Shown here piece by piece: positions 33,515 to 43,086 of a stretch of DNA of 64,000 bases. Both the position numbers and the translations under genes were made by a program. Each line of letters starts with the position of its first letter. The stretch's first letter is position 1. The stretch is taken from positions 186,001 through 250,000 of the forward strand of contig NZ_KB893195.1 of the NCBI RefSeq assembly GCF_000374025.1. The letters run 5' to 3'. This stretch comes from Spirosoma panaciterrae DSM 21099. Its GTDB lineage: Bacteria > Bacteroidota > Bacteroidia > Cytophagales > Spirosomataceae. Under the pieces are notes generated by a model. The model was not told the DNA's origin and searched no databases. It was given only the letters and a program-made list of their open reading frames with translations.

Positions 33515-34012
33515 ATGAACAAACTATCGCCCGAGCAACTTCTCCGCCTGCAACAACAGCTACAGCAAACCAGACCACACCAGGCATTACAGGCCGAACT
33601 GCTGGATCATATGGCCTCTCTGATTGAACAACATATGGATCAGGGACAACCTTTCTCAAGCGCATTCGATCAGGTAAGCCAACAGGCCAACCCGCAGGCG
33701 CTGGACCAGTTAAAACACCTGTATCTTCAGGAATTTCCTACCCAACCGTCAACTATTCCCATGCGAGCTACGCGGATTGGGTTACGCCATCAACGACGTC
33801 CGGCGACCAGGCCGTTTCAGTACATGCTACTCTCCAGTGTGCTTACGTTTCTGATTCTGATGGGGTTTCTGGTGGTGGTTAGTCGACCACTGGCTATACC
33901 CATCGATGCGTTCCGAACCGCCTGGGGAGCCCTGGGATTGACGGGCATACTCATCGTTCGGTGGTGGTTGTCCCGCAAGAACACCAAACCCAAACGATTG
34001 CGGACTACCTGA
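33515..34012 (+). CDS. Unknown small membrane protein between padR and permease
   Basis: Predicted 165 residues. The first 75 are a soluble helical region (LSPEQLLRLQQQLQQTRPHQALQAELLDHMASLIEQHMDQGQPFSSAFDQVSQQA). Two hydrophobic segments follow at about 105-125 (YMLLSSVLTFLILMGFLVVVS) and 134-152 (WGALGLTGILIVRWWL), then a basic tail. The soluble part resembles in layout the prefix found fused to the permeases at 40377-48427 (acidic ELL..H/EL..L motif, then Gly and Ala-rich helix). It may be the separate counterpart of that prefix; this is inference. Confidence 0.65.
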   Translation: MNKLSPEQLLRLQQQLQQTRPHQALQAELLDHMASLIEQHMDQGQPFSSAFDQVSQQANPQALDQLKHLYLQEFPTQPSTIPMRATRIGLRHQRRPATRPFQYMLLSSVLTFLILMGFLVVVSRPLAIPIDAFRTAWGALGLTGILIVRWWLSRKNTKPKRLRTT

Positions 34013-34139
34013 TTACGATCTATTTTACCCCCAATTAATCCCTTCTTGTGTCCTCACATACACGGGAATTATTCCCAAAAATCGACTTACAGAAGCCTTA
34101 GCCAATAACCTTCTAACGCTACCCTAACTCCCTTTCCCG

Positions 34140-36542
34140 ATGCTTATTCACTACCTCACAGTGGCCCGGCGCCAACTGTGGCAGAATCGTCATGTCAATT
34201 TAATCAGCGTGCTGGGGCTCGGTATAGGGCTGGCCAGCGGACTGGTTATTTTTCTGGTTGTCAACTACATGTTCAGTTTCGACCGCTACCATCCCCACCT
34301 GGACCGGAGTTACTGGATCGTTACCGATATTAAGCGGGAGCGAGTCATGCCTACCGATGCCGCCCCCCGCCCCCTCGCTGAAGTTCTCCGACGCAACTAT
34401 GCCTTTGTGGAAAATGCGACCCGGCTGGAAACCTTCTTTGGCCGGACGCTGAGCGTACCAAACGGCAAGGGGGGCTGGGTAAAAAAGTTCGCCGAAGCCC
34501 GAAATGTCTGCTTTACGGAATCTCAATACTTTGACATGTTCGGGGTAGACTGGGTGAGTGGCAATCGCAAAACGGCCCTCAATGCCCCCAACACGATTGT
34601 CATCAGTGAGCGATATGCCCGCAAATTTTTTGACTCCCAACCGGCAATGGGCCGAACCCTGCGGCTGGACAATCGTACCGACCTAACCGTAACCGGGATT
34701 GTGAAAGATCCACCCGCCAACACCCAGCTTCGGTTCGATGCCTTCGTTTCGTATCCCACCATTCCGGTATTGGAAGGCCCAACCGCTTTGGCCGACTGGC
34801 AGGGGTTACAGGCCATGTGTTTTGTGCGACTGCGAGAAGGAACCGACCCTACACTGCTCCGCCAAAGCTTACCCGCCATTCGACGCAAAAACCTGCCTCC
34901 TCAGGAAGCCGCTCATTTCGACTACCACGTGTTGCCCCTGGCCGAACTCAACCACGAGCGCAGTGGCATGGCTCCACGGCCTGTTCTCTATGCGCTCATC
35001 GGCGTGGGTGTGTTGCTGGTGATGGCGGGTTGTATCAATTTTATCAATCTGGCCACGGCCCGGGCGCTCAAACGGGCGCGGGAAGTGGGGGTCCGGAAAG
35101 TGATGGGAAGTACACGCTGGCAATTGGTCGGGCAGTTTATGCTGGAAACCGCCTTGCTCGTGTGCCTGGCTATACTCGTCGCTGTGTTGCTGGCCCAACT
35201 GTGTTTACCCTTCATCAATCAAATCCTGGCCGCTACAGTCGAAAAGCTTCAACCGAATATGTCCGTTGCCGATCTGGTTCAGCAACGGGCCATAGGCTGG
35301 TTCCTGGGGCTGATCGTCGGGGTTATTATCCTTTCGGGTTTGTATCCTGCGTTTGTACTGGCCCGTTTCGACCCTGTAACGGCGTTTGCGACCCAATCGA
35401 CCAATCGGTTCTCAGGCCGACTAACCGTCAGACAGGCGCTTATTTGGGGGCAGTTCGTGCTGATGCAGTTATTTATTCTGAGTGTGCTGGTCATTACCAT
35501 TCAGCTCCGGCATATGAGTCAGGCCGAATGGGGATTTCACCGCGAATCGACAAAGGTCGTTTTCCTGCCCCAGCGGGAGGCTTCTCCCCTGTCCCTTCTG
35601 CGTGAACACTGGTTAGGCATACCCGGTGTTGAGCAGGTAACCTTCGGCAGCGATCCGCCCGCATCGCCCTATAATCGGTCCAGCTCGTTCAGTTACCATA
35701 CGGCTACCGAACCCGAGCCGTTTGAAACCCGCGTGCGGGCAATCGATGACCACTATCTGTCGGTTTTTGACTTACGACTGATAGCCGGGCGAAATGTCCG
35801 GGCCGCTGATACTACCGGACGGGATGTATTGGTCAACGAAACGCTGGTGAAGCAATTGGGTATGCGTTCACCGGCAACGGTGGTGGGTAAACGCATCCGT
35901 ATAAAAGATGCCGACCGGGTTATTGTCGGTGTTGTGCGCGACTTCCGCAGTGGCGATCTGCACCAGCCGGTTTTACCCGTAACGCTCATTCATGATCTTC
36001 CGCACAGCCGGATAGCCATGCTGCGCCTGAGTCCAACGGATTCGCCCCAAACTCAACAGGGGATTCAGCAGGTGTGGGATAAGTTGTTACCCGATCAGGT
36101 CTACCATGCCGAAACCCTGACAGACCTAATGGAAAACTTTACCGAAATCGAGCGTCTACTAGCCGGAATGGTTCAGGCCTTTGCGCTGGTGGCGATTGGA
36201 CTGAGTTGCTTAGGCCTCTACGGGCTGGTCACGTTCCTGAGCGAAGCCAAAGCCAAAGAAATTGGCGTACGGCGGGTATTAGGGGCTCAAACTCCGCAAC
36301 TTCTCTGGCTACTGGGCCGGGAGTTTGGTAAACTACTCGGTCTGGGCTTTCTGGTTGCGGCCCCACTCGGAGCGTGGCTATTATCAACCTGGCTCCAGCA
36401 GTACGCCTATCGCATTTCGGTGAACGGGTGGTTACTGGCGGGCACCTTTATCCTGACTCTACTGATCACAGCCATGACCATCGCTCGTCAGGCATTAAAA
36501 GCCGTCCGCACCAACCCGGTTCTTTACCTAAAAAGCGAATAA
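34140..36542 (+). CDS. FtsX/MacB-like ABC transporter permease
   Basis: Predicted 800-residue inner-membrane protein. It begins MLIHYLTVARRQLWQNRHVNLISVLGLGIGLASGLVIFLVVNYM, then a periplasmic MacB-type core (about 60-270), and the first FtsX domain with three helices (VLYALIGVGVLLVMAGCINFINLATARALKRAREVGVRKVMGSTRWQLVGQFMLE). A second periplasmic core and FtsX domain follow (FALVAIGLSCLGLYGLVTFLSEAKAKEIGVRRVLGA). No ATPase gene is adjacent. It has no N-terminal prefix, unlike the three permeases at 40377-48427. Role, likely mechanotransmission or peptide/lipid export, is unknown. Confidence 0.9.
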   Translation: MLIHYLTVARRQLWQNRHVNLISVLGLGIGLASGLVIFLVVNYMFSFDRYHPHLDRSYWIVTDIKRERVMPTDAAPRPLAEVLRRNYAFVENATRLETFFGRTLSVPNGKGGWVKKFAEARNVCFTESQYFDMFGVDWVSGNRKTALNAPNTIVISERYARKFFDSQPAMGRTLRLDNRTDLTVTGIVKDPPANTQLRFDAFVSYPTIPVLEGPTALADWQGLQAMCFVRLREGTDPTLLRQSLPAIRRKNLPPQEAAHFDYHVLPLAELNHERSGMAPRPVLYALIGVGVLLVMAGCINFINLATARALKRAREVGVRKVMGSTRWQLVGQFMLETALLVCLAILVAVLLAQLCLPFINQILAATVEKLQPNMSVADLVQQRAIGWFLGLIVGVIILSGLYPAFVLARFDPVTAFATQSTNRFSGRLTVRQALIWGQFVLMQLFILSVLVITIQLRHMSQAEWGFHRESTKVVFLPQREASPLSLLREHWLGIPGVEQVTFGSDPPASPYNRSSSFSYHTATEPEPFETRVRAIDDHYLSVFDLRLIAGRNVRAADTTGRDVLVNETLVKQLGMRSPATVVGKRIRIKDADRVIVGVVRDFRSGDLHQPVLPVTLIHDLPHSRIAMLRLSPTDSPQTQQGIQQVWDKLLPDQVYHAETLTDLMENFTEIERLLAGMVQAFALVAIGLSCLGLYGLVTFLSEAKAKEIGVRRVLGAQTPQLLWLLGREFGKLLGLGFLVAAPLGAWLLSTWLQQYAYRISVNGWLLAGTFILTLLITAMTIARQALKAVRTNPVLYLKSE

Positions 36543-36610
36543 GTCGGTTTATGAACTCCCACATATCGCTACTCTCTTCATTCGTATTCTAACTTCTCAA
36601 TTACCCGCGT

Positions 36611-38713
36611 ATGAAACTCCTGACTATTTGTCTAGGGCTGATGAGTCTGACCACTCTGGCGCAAACCAGTAAATCGGACCGTCTAAAAACAGGCTCGCGT
36701 CCAACAGCTCCTGTCGAAATTCTATGGGATAGTGCCGGAGTGCCGCACATCTACGGGCAAACCCTGGAAGCCATGTATTACGGCTTTGGCTACGCTCAGA
36801 TGCAGAACCACGCCAACCTGTTGCTCCAGTTATACGGACAGGCCCGAGGCAAAGCGGCTGAGTACTGGGGCCCCCGATACCTGGATTCGGACAAGATCGT
36901 GACCTTGTTCGGCGTGCCTGAACAGGCTCAAAAGCAGTACACCCAACAGCCTGCCGATTACAAGCCCTGTCTGGACAGTTTCGTCAGCGGCCTGAATGCC
37001 TATGCCAAAGCCCACCCGGAAGCCATTGGCGCTGAATTTAAGCAGGTACTGCCTATTACGCCCCAGGATATACTAGCCCACGCCAGCCGGGTAATCGGCC
37101 TGGAATTTATCGGTGGGGCCGAAGCGGGAGCCGCTCGGGTAATGCCCCCTGGTTCGAATGCGTACGCCATTGCTCCTGCCAAGTCTGCATCGAAAAAAGC
37201 CATGCTGATGGCAAACCCACACCTGCCCTGGGAAGGGTTCTTCCTGTTTTTTGAAGCCCACCTGAACGGCCCCGACTTCATGGCCTACGGTGCCTCCTTG
37301 TTGGGTCAGCCGGTGCTTAATATTGCGTTTAATCAGCATCTGGGCTGGACGCACACAGTCAATACAATCGATGCGGCCGACCGATACGTGCTCAACATAC
37401 AGGATGGTGGCTACCTGCTGGACGGTGTCAAACAAGCCTTTGAAACAAAGCCCGTTACGCTTCAGGTACGCCAGCCCGATGGTCAACTTAAACCGCAAAC
37501 ACTTACTTACCGATACAGCAAACACGGGCCGGTCATGGAAAGCCAGGATGGGAAAACCTACGCCATGCGCTTTGCAGGCTTGACCAATCCGGCGATGGCT
37601 GCGCAACACCACGCGATGGCGAAAGCCAAAAATCTGGCCGAGTTCGAAACGGCCCTCCAGCGCATGCAGCTGCCGATGTTCAATGTCATTTATGCAGATC
37701 GGGCCGGTAATATTCTGTACCTGTTCAACGGGAGTGTACCGATTCGCAGTGAAGGCGACTGGCCTTTCTGGCAAGGTCCCGTCGACGGTTCGGTCTCGAA
37801 GTACATCTGGAGTCAAACGCACCCGTATCGGGATCTTCCCCGCGTACTCAATCCACCGTCGGGTTTTGTGCAAAACGCTAACGACGCGCCCTGGAGTTGT
37901 ACATATCCAGCCGTACTTGATCCGAAGGCTTTTCCAGGGTATATGTCGCCCGTAGGGATACCCATACGGCTGCGTCCGCAACGATCCATCAATCTGGTAA
38001 AGGACGACGCGTCGATTCGTTTTGATGAATTAGTGGGCTATAAACTCAATACGGGTCTGGAAGCCGCCGACCGATTTCTGGACGATCTACTGGCAGCCGT
38101 CGATCAACATCCCGACTCACTGGCCCAGCAAGCGGCTTCGGTACTCAAAGCCTGGGACAAAACGACAAATCGCGATAGTAAAGGTGCCGTTTTGTTTACA
38201 GCCTGGTTCGACCAGTTTAACCCCAGAATGGCAGCCGTCGGCTGGGACCCGCAACGCCCTGTTAGTACGCCCGATGGATTGAGGGACCCTAAAAAAGCCG
38301 TTGAATTATTACGAAATGCAGCCATTCAGGTGCGTCAAAAATATGGTCGGCTGGATGTTGCCTGGGGTGAGGTGAACCGATTCGGGCCAGCCGGAAATGA
38401 TTATCCAGCCAATGGCGGTTCAGAACAGTACGGTATCTACCGGACCATTCATTTTGTGCCGGACCCAAAACTGCCCCAACTGAATCGGGCCGTCGCGGGC
38501 GACACATACGTAGCGGTAACCGAGTTTGGCGATAACGTGCGGGCGCAGGTATCACTCAGCTACGGCAACGCGAGCCAGCCCGGCCACAAGCACAACGGCG
38601 ACGGCTGGAAACGCATGTCGGACCAGAAGCTCCGAGAAGCGTTACTGGATAAACAAGCCATTCTGCGCCAGTTGGAGAAAAAAGAAATGGTACAATTTGA
38701 TACGAATCCGTAA
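36611..38713 (+). CDS. Penicillin-acylase-family Ntn hydrolase
   Basis: Predicted 700-residue exported amidohydrolase with signal peptide MKLLTICLGLMSLTTLAQ. Family marks: VEILWDSAGVPHIYGQTLEAMYYGFGYAQMQNHANLLLQLYGQARGKAAEYWG in the alpha part, and the autocleavage site PPGSNAYAI with Ser182 as new N-terminal nucleophile of the beta part. NPHLPW, FNQHLGWTHTVN and PANGGSEQYGIYR follow. All key positions are present, so it should self-process. Substrates in the family are N-acylated amino acids, beta-lactams or acyl-homoserine lactones; which applies here is not visible. Confidence 0.9.
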   Translation: MKLLTICLGLMSLTTLAQTSKSDRLKTGSRPTAPVEILWDSAGVPHIYGQTLEAMYYGFGYAQMQNHANLLLQLYGQARGKAAEYWGPRYLDSDKIVTLFGVPEQAQKQYTQQPADYKPCLDSFVSGLNAYAKAHPEAIGAEFKQVLPITPQDILAHASRVIGLEFIGGAEAGAARVMPPGSNAYAIAPAKSASKKAMLMANPHLPWEGFFLFFEAHLNGPDFMAYGASLLGQPVLNIAFNQHLGWTHTVNTIDAADRYVLNIQDGGYLLDGVKQAFETKPVTLQVRQPDGQLKPQTLTYRYSKHGPVMESQDGKTYAMRFAGLTNPAMAAQHHAMAKAKNLAEFETALQRMQLPMFNVIYADRAGNILYLFNGSVPIRSEGDWPFWQGPVDGSVSKYIWSQTHPYRDLPRVLNPPSGFVQNANDAPWSCTYPAVLDPKAFPGYMSPVGIPIRLRPQRSINLVKDDASIRFDELVGYKLNTGLEAADRFLDDLLAAVDQHPDSLAQQAASVLKAWDKTTNRDSKGAVLFTAWFDQFNPRMAAVGWDPQRPVSTPDGLRDPKKAVELLRNAAIQVRQKYGRLDVAWGEVNRFGPAGNDYPANGGSEQYGIYRTIHFVPDPKLPQLNRAVAGDTYVAVTEFGDNVRAQVSLSYGNASQPGHKHNGDGWKRMSDQKLREALLDKQAILRQLEKKEMVQFDTNP

Positions 38714-38739
38714 CGCAGGCTGGAAGAGGTCAAGAAAAA

Positions 38740-38764
38740 CCCCTCTCCCGTTTTGGGAGAGGGG
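38740..38764. terminator. Hairpin between convergent acylase and AhpD-like genes
   Basis: CCCCTCTCCC (38740-38749) pairs with GGGAGAGGGG (38755-38764) around a five-base loop, without a strong T-run. Position between convergent genes suggests a bidirectional stop. Confidence 0.55.
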
Positions 38765-38801
38765 TAGTCCGACGATTCGGATGAGGAGAAATCGCTTAAT
38801 C

Positions 38802-39389
38802 TTACAGCAGTGTTATAAACCCTTTGATCACCGATGCCAGTCGGATAGCATCGAATACGCGGGCTTCGCTGGCACCGTGTTTGAGCACACTCTCTTCGTG
38901 CGAGCGAACACAGAGCTCGCAACCATTGACCGCCGAAACGGCCAGACTCATCAGTTCAAAAAACTCCTTACCCAGCACCGGATTCATCATGATACTCATC
39001 CGAATACCGGGTTGCGTTTGCTGGTAATATTCCTTGCCGACAAAATGCCGGAACCGATAACATACATTGTTCGTGCTCAGCAGCGACGTACAGGCGATTG
39101 TTTCGGCCACTTCAGCATCCGAAGCGCCTTCCTGTTTGGCAGCAGTCGTCAGCGAATCAACCAGTGGCTGGTGTTTTTCATTGGTTGCTACCGACAGGGC
39201 CAGCAGCAACGCTTCCTTCTTCGTCAGGTTCTGGCTGCTATTCAGCACATTACCGACATTTATTTTCAGATCGCGCAGATACCGATGCTCGGCCTGAGCC
39301 AGTGCATCGAGCCGGGGATACTCCCCTTCCGCACTAAGCCCTACCAGATTCAGCAGCGACGTAACGGTTTCGTTTTGTGTGGTTATCAT
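38802..39389 (-). CDS. AhpD-like carboxymuconolactone decarboxylase family protein
   Basis: Predicted 195 residues, two repeats of the CMD fold. The second half contains SLAVSAVNGCELCVRSHEESVLKHGAS, the redox CxxC plus His motif of AhpD; the first half has LTKKEALLLALSVATNEKHQPLV without the Cys pair. AhpD-type proteins reduce partners of the peroxiredoxin AhpC. The gene lies directly downstream of a 2-Cys peroxiredoxin on the same strand, so the two probably work as a peroxide-reducing pair. A long palindrome separates them. Confidence 0.9.
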   Translation of the reverse strand: MITTQNETVTSLLNLVGLSAEGEYPRLDALAQAEHRYLRDLKINVGNVLNSSQNLTKKEALLLALSVATNEKHQPLVDSLTTAAKQEGASDAEVAETIACTSLLSTNNVCYRFRHFVGKEYYQQTQPGIRMSIMMNPVLGKEFFELMSLAVSAVNGCELCVRSHEESVLKHGASEARVFDAIRLASVIKGFITLL

Positions 39390-39394
39390 CTTTT

Positions 39395-39476
39395 AAAGAG
39401 CGAAAGAATGAAAGAGCGAAAGAGTGAGTGAGTGTCCCAGCCTTCGCCCTTTCACTCTTTCATTCTTTCGCTCTTT
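39395..39476. repeat. 25-bp inverted repeat of the AAAGAGCGAAAGA family
   Basis: Arms 39395-39419 and 39452-39476 pair with one mismatch. The words AAAGAGCGA and AAAGAATGA match those of the palindrome at 16839-16925 more than 22 kb away, so this is a dispersed family. Confidence 0.8.
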
Positions 39477-39479
39477 AAA

Positions 39480-40034
39480 TTAGGCTGTTAGCGTGGCTTC
39501 GCCTTTTGTCCAGTTGCAGGGGCAGAGTTCGTCAGTTTGCAGGGCATCCAGTACGCGGAGAACTTCGTTTACATTCCGACCTACTGATAGGTCGTTTACG
39601 CTAACCCATCGAACAATACCTTGTGGATCAACGATGTAGGTAACCCGGTACGCTACTTTTTCGTTGGCTTCCAGAATACCCAGATCTTCGGCCAGCGATT
39701 TCGAGGTATCGGCCAGCATCGGAAATTTCAGACCACGCAAGTCGTCATGGTTTTTGCGCCAGGCCAGGTGAACGAACTCGCTATCGGTCGAAGCACCGAT
39801 CACCATCGTATCCCGATCCTGGAAATCTTCAAATTTTTTGTTGAACTCAGCAATTTCGGTTGGGCAAACGAAGGTGAAATCTTTCGGCCACCAGAACATG
39901 ACCAGCCACTGCCCTGCCGCCTTGTGATCTTCTGACGAGATTTCGTAAAATTCCTTGTCTTTATCCAGCGAAACAACGGCCAGTTTCTTAAACTCAGGGA
40001 ATTCCGATCCGACAGAAACAATATGATTTTTCAT
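39480..40034 (-). CDS. 2-Cys peroxiredoxin (AhpC/TSA family)
   Basis: Predicted 184 residues from ATG 40034 (MKNHIVSVGSEFPEF); an in-frame ATG at 40058 would add eight residues. The peroxidatic Cys57 is in FWWPKDFTFVCPTEIAEFN, and the resolving Cys is at 171 or 173 in DELCPCNW. YIVDPQGIVRWVSVNDLSVGRNVNEVLRVLDALQ is typical of AhpC. It reduces peroxides in the cytoplasm, with electrons probably passed by the AhpD-like neighbour. An OxyR-type sequence lies about 96 bases upstream. Confidence 0.93.
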   Translation of the reverse strand: MKNHIVSVGSEFPEFKKLAVVSLDKDKEFYEISSEDHKAAGQWLVMFWWPKDFTFVCPTEIAEFNKKFEDFQDRDTMVIGASTDSEFVHLAWRKNHDDLRGLKFPMLADTSKSLAEDLGILEANEKVAYRVTYIVDPQGIVRWVSVNDLSVGRNVNEVLRVLDALQTDELCPCNWTKGEATLTA

Positions 40035-40129
40035 AGAATTTATGATGGTTGTATGCAATGCACATTCTTATTCAAGTGCAAAGTAAACCATCAATCCTTT
40101 CCAGAAATATGATTTTTATCAATCATGTT

Positions 40130-40144
40130 ATAGATAAAAACTAT
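40130..40144. promoter_or_regulatory. OxyR-type half-operator upstream of the peroxiredoxin
   Basis: ATAGATAAAAACTAT matches ATAGnTnnnAnCTAT, one of the two tandem elements of the enterobacterial OxyR consensus, at every fixed position. A second element at the right spacing is not seen. It lies about 96 bases upstream of the peroxiredoxin start. OxyR regulates such genes in some Bacteroidota; use here is inference. Confidence 0.35.
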
Positions 40145-40278
40145 CAAAATTTCGAACAAATAGTGGCTATCAGGTATTTAAGCCTTGTTCCAACAGTTCG
40201 TTCTCGAAAAACTTATTGAAAGAATAATACTATTCATTGAAATGATACCAGGTATAATTTTATTGATATGAATCATAT

Positions 40279-40375
40279 GTAGGAGACGCATCCTTGCATC
40301 TCCTTTGCGTCAGCCATTGTTTACATCAAGAATAAGCCATCCGGCCAGGAGACGCAAAGATGCGTCTCTACACAA
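40279..40375. repeat. Paired GGAGACGCA palindromes downstream of the permease gene
   Basis: Two related short palindromes occur: GAGACGCA-AAGA-TGCGTCTC near 40343-40362 and a longer GGAGACGCAT...TTTGCGTC copy near 40281-40311. They resemble GAGACGCA-type intergenic repeats known from other bacteria. The remainder of 40059-40376 is AT-rich and holds the peroxiredoxin promoter. Confidence 0.6.
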
Positions 40376-40376
40376 A

Positions 40377-43007
40377 TCATTCCGACCGCAGCGATTTGAC
40401 CGGGTTCATCAGTGCAGCTTTGATGCTTTGAAAACTCACCGTTAGTAAGGTGACGATCAAAGCCCCCAAGCCCGCTACGGCAAAAATCCACCACGAAAGT
40501 TCGGTTCGGTATTCATACTTATGAAGCCAGGTATTCAGGAAGTACCAGGCAATGGGGGTAGCGATGCCAAAAGCGATAACGACCAGCACTACAAAATCTC
40601 GGGAAAGTAACGCCCATACATTCGTTACGGATGCGCCCAGCACTTTACGCACGCCAATTTCTTTGGTACGCTGCTCGGCTACGAACGACGCCAGCCCAAA
40701 CAGCCCCAGGCAACTGATCAGAATCGCGAGAATAGCAAACCCGGAAGCCAGCTTACCGATTCGTTCTTCAGCCGCAAATTTCAGCGCATACTGCTGGTCG
40801 GTAAACCGATAATCAAATGGACTGCCGGGGTTGTACTTCCGAAATACCGATTCGATTTTCGCCAGCGATTCTCTGGTACTATGAGCCGGATTGAGCTTAA
40901 TATTGATGACATTCGCCCAGCCGTAATCCAGGACATAAACGGTCTGATATACAGGTTTAAAGGGCGAGTCCATGAGCATATCTTTGATAACTCCCACCAC
41001 TCTGTATGGCTTACCATTCCATTTAACCTGTTTGCCAACCGGATCTTTTATACCCATATACCGTACGGCCGTTTCATTCAGGACCATGCCCGATGAATCA
41101 CTGGTAAATTGCCGGGAGAAATCCCGGCCCTTCACGAACTGCCAGCCAACCGTTTTGCCAAAATCGTGCGTAACGGCAATGGTCCCGAAATTTTCTTTAA
41201 AGTTGGGGTCTTTTCCTTCCCAGTCGAAACCACTATTCTGCGAGTTCAGATCGGTTGCCGGAGTCGATGAGGTCGACATGTCGATCACGGCTCCCGTTCG
41301 TATCAGATCATCACGAAGGGCATTATAGTGCTGATGTAGTTCTGGCGTGTTCATGGCCACCGTAATTAATCCACTTCGGTCATACCCCACCGGGCGGTCT
41401 TTGGCGTGCTGAATTTGCCGGAATACGATGATGGTGCCAATAATGAGCGTGACCGATACCGTAAACTGCACCACAACCAACACCTGACGCGGAATTGACG
41501 CAAACCGACCAACCCGGAACGTGCCTTTCAGGACCTTGACGGCCTGGAACGACGACAGATACAAGGCCGGATAGCTACCCGCAATCAGTCCCGTCAATAC
41601 ACTAAAGCCAATCCCGCAAAGCCAGAACACCGGATTAGCCCATAAAATACCGATCTGTTTATCAGCGATTTCATTGAAAACGGGTAATATCAAAAGTACC
41701 AACCCTATAGCCAGAACGAACGCAAACGAAACCACCAGCAGCGACTCGCTGAAAAACTGGCTGATCAACTGGCTCCGTACCGAACCAACCGCCTTGCGAA
41801 TGCCCACTTCTTTAGCGCGCTTTTCGCTCCGGGCGGTACTCAGGTTCATGAAATTGATACAGGCCAGCAGCAGCACAAACACACCGATAATCCCGAAGAG
41901 CCACACGTACTGAATCCGTCCTTCCAGGTTCCCGACTTTATCCCAGCCGGAGTAGAGATGCCATTTGCTCATAGGCAATAGATAAACCACAGGTTTAATA
42001 AAGGCTACCTCCGGATTATGCTTTAGCCGTATATTTTTGATTTTGGCCGAAACGGCATCAAAATCAGCATTGGGTGCAATCTGAGCCAGTACCTGCCAGG
42101 AGAAATTGCCCCATTCAACATTGTCCTGCACCCGCTTCACCCACGCTTCCGATGCGACATACAGATCCCAGGGAGCAATAAACTTCATATCCCGGAACTC
42201 GGTATTGTACGGAAAGTCTTCATACACGCCCGTCACTTTCACGTCCAGCTTATTGTCGATCTTCATCAGTTTTCCCACCGGATCGGCATCGCCAAACAAC
42301 GCGTTAGCCGTTGTCTCTGATAGTAAAATCGAATTCTGGTCTTTCAAACCAGTTCGCGTTCCGCTAAGCATATTCAGTGTGAGCATATCCGGCGCATCGG
42401 CACTTAAGTAGTTCCCTCGTTTGGTTAATTTTTTGTCGCCAACTGCTAGAATGTGATCGCCTGTCCAGGATGACATAATGACGTGAGTGAAATTATCGCC
42501 GTAGACCGTCCGAAGTTCAGTTCCCATTGGCGCCGGATTGTATTCGCCATGGAACACTTCGCCGTTGAACTCTCCGTTTTGCATGACCTTGGCAATGCGG
42601 TCGTAGTTCTGAAAATACCGATCAAAGGAAAGCTCGTCATAGATCCACAGACCGATCAGCATGGCCACTGCCATGCCCACCGCCAGTCCACCAATGTTGA
42701 TGAAGGAATAGACCCGGTTCTTGGCCAGGTTCCGAAAAGCGATTTTGATATAATTCCGTAGCATAGTTGTTATTGCTGGATTGGGGTAATGGTTCGTATT
42801 TCGTTTCATTAATGACGGGCGTAACAAACTCACTACGTCGCGTATATACCGCCAGCGGGCTTGTTGTAGGCCTACTTCCCGGACGCGCTGCTGAAACAGT
42901 TCGTCCAGATCCCCTTCCAGTTCTTCGGCCCGATGGGCAGCCAGAATCCAGTGAAGCAGATACGTAGCAAAGCGGGGTCCGACGGGTCGGGGCGGGTTGT
43001 TGGGCAT
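40377..43007 (-). CDS. Giant FtsX/MacB-like permease with N-terminal prefix, copy 1
   Basis: Predicted 876 residues from ATG 43007 (MPNNPPRPVGPRFATYLLHW); an upstream TTG at 43028 lies in a palindrome. Residues about 10-70 form a soluble prefix (AAHRAEELEGDLDELFQQRVREVGLQQARWRYIRDVVSLLRPSLMKR). The usual permease start follows (MLRNYIKIAFRNLAKNRVYSFINIGGLAVGMAVAMLIGLWIYDE). Two MacB periplasmic cores alternate with two FtsX domains (FMNLSTARSEKRAKEVGIRKAVGSVRSQL; FGLASFVAEQRTKEIGVRKVLGAS). It ends with MNPVKSLRSE. No ATPase gene is nearby. It is the most distal of three paralogues downstream of a PadR gene. Confidence 0.9.
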   Translation of the reverse strand: MPNNPPRPVGPRFATYLLHWILAAHRAEELEGDLDELFQQRVREVGLQQARWRYIRDVVSLLRPSLMKRNTNHYPNPAITTMLRNYIKIAFRNLAKNRVYSFINIGGLAVGMAVAMLIGLWIYDELSFDRYFQNYDRIAKVMQNGEFNGEVFHGEYNPAPMGTELRTVYGDNFTHVIMSSWTGDHILAVGDKKLTKRGNYLSADAPDMLTLNMLSGTRTGLKDQNSILLSETTANALFGDADPVGKLMKIDNKLDVKVTGVYEDFPYNTEFRDMKFIAPWDLYVASEAWVKRVQDNVEWGNFSWQVLAQIAPNADFDAVSAKIKNIRLKHNPEVAFIKPVVYLLPMSKWHLYSGWDKVGNLEGRIQYVWLFGIIGVFVLLLACINFMNLSTARSEKRAKEVGIRKAVGSVRSQLISQFFSESLLVVSFAFVLAIGLVLLILPVFNEIADKQIGILWANPVFWLCGIGFSVLTGLIAGSYPALYLSSFQAVKVLKGTFRVGRFASIPRQVLVVVQFTVSVTLIIGTIIVFRQIQHAKDRPVGYDRSGLITVAMNTPELHQHYNALRDDLIRTGAVIDMSTSSTPATDLNSQNSGFDWEGKDPNFKENFGTIAVTHDFGKTVGWQFVKGRDFSRQFTSDSSGMVLNETAVRYMGIKDPVGKQVKWNGKPYRVVGVIKDMLMDSPFKPVYQTVYVLDYGWANVINIKLNPAHSTRESLAKIESVFRKYNPGSPFDYRFTDQQYALKFAAEERIGKLASGFAILAILISCLGLFGLASFVAEQRTKEIGVRKVLGASVTNVWALLSRDFVVLVVIAFGIATPIAWYFLNTWLHKYEYRTELSWWIFAVAGLGALIVTLLTVSFQSIKAALMNPVKSLRSE

Positions 43008-43021
43008 AGGACAAGGGGGTA

Positions 43022-43083
43022 AGGGCAAGGGGTTGGGGGCGGGTTGCGGCTTCGCTTAGCCTATGCCCCTGGCCCCTTGCCCT
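43022..43083. repeat. Inverted repeat between permease copies 1 and 2
   Basis: AGGGCAAGGGGTTGGGGGC on the left is nearly the reverse complement of GCCCCTGGCCCCTTGCCCT on the right. A related GGGGCAAGGGGTT word occurs in the gap before copy 2 (45739-45814), so the spacers between the permeases share sequence. Confidence 0.65.
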
Positions 43084-43086
43084 ACG

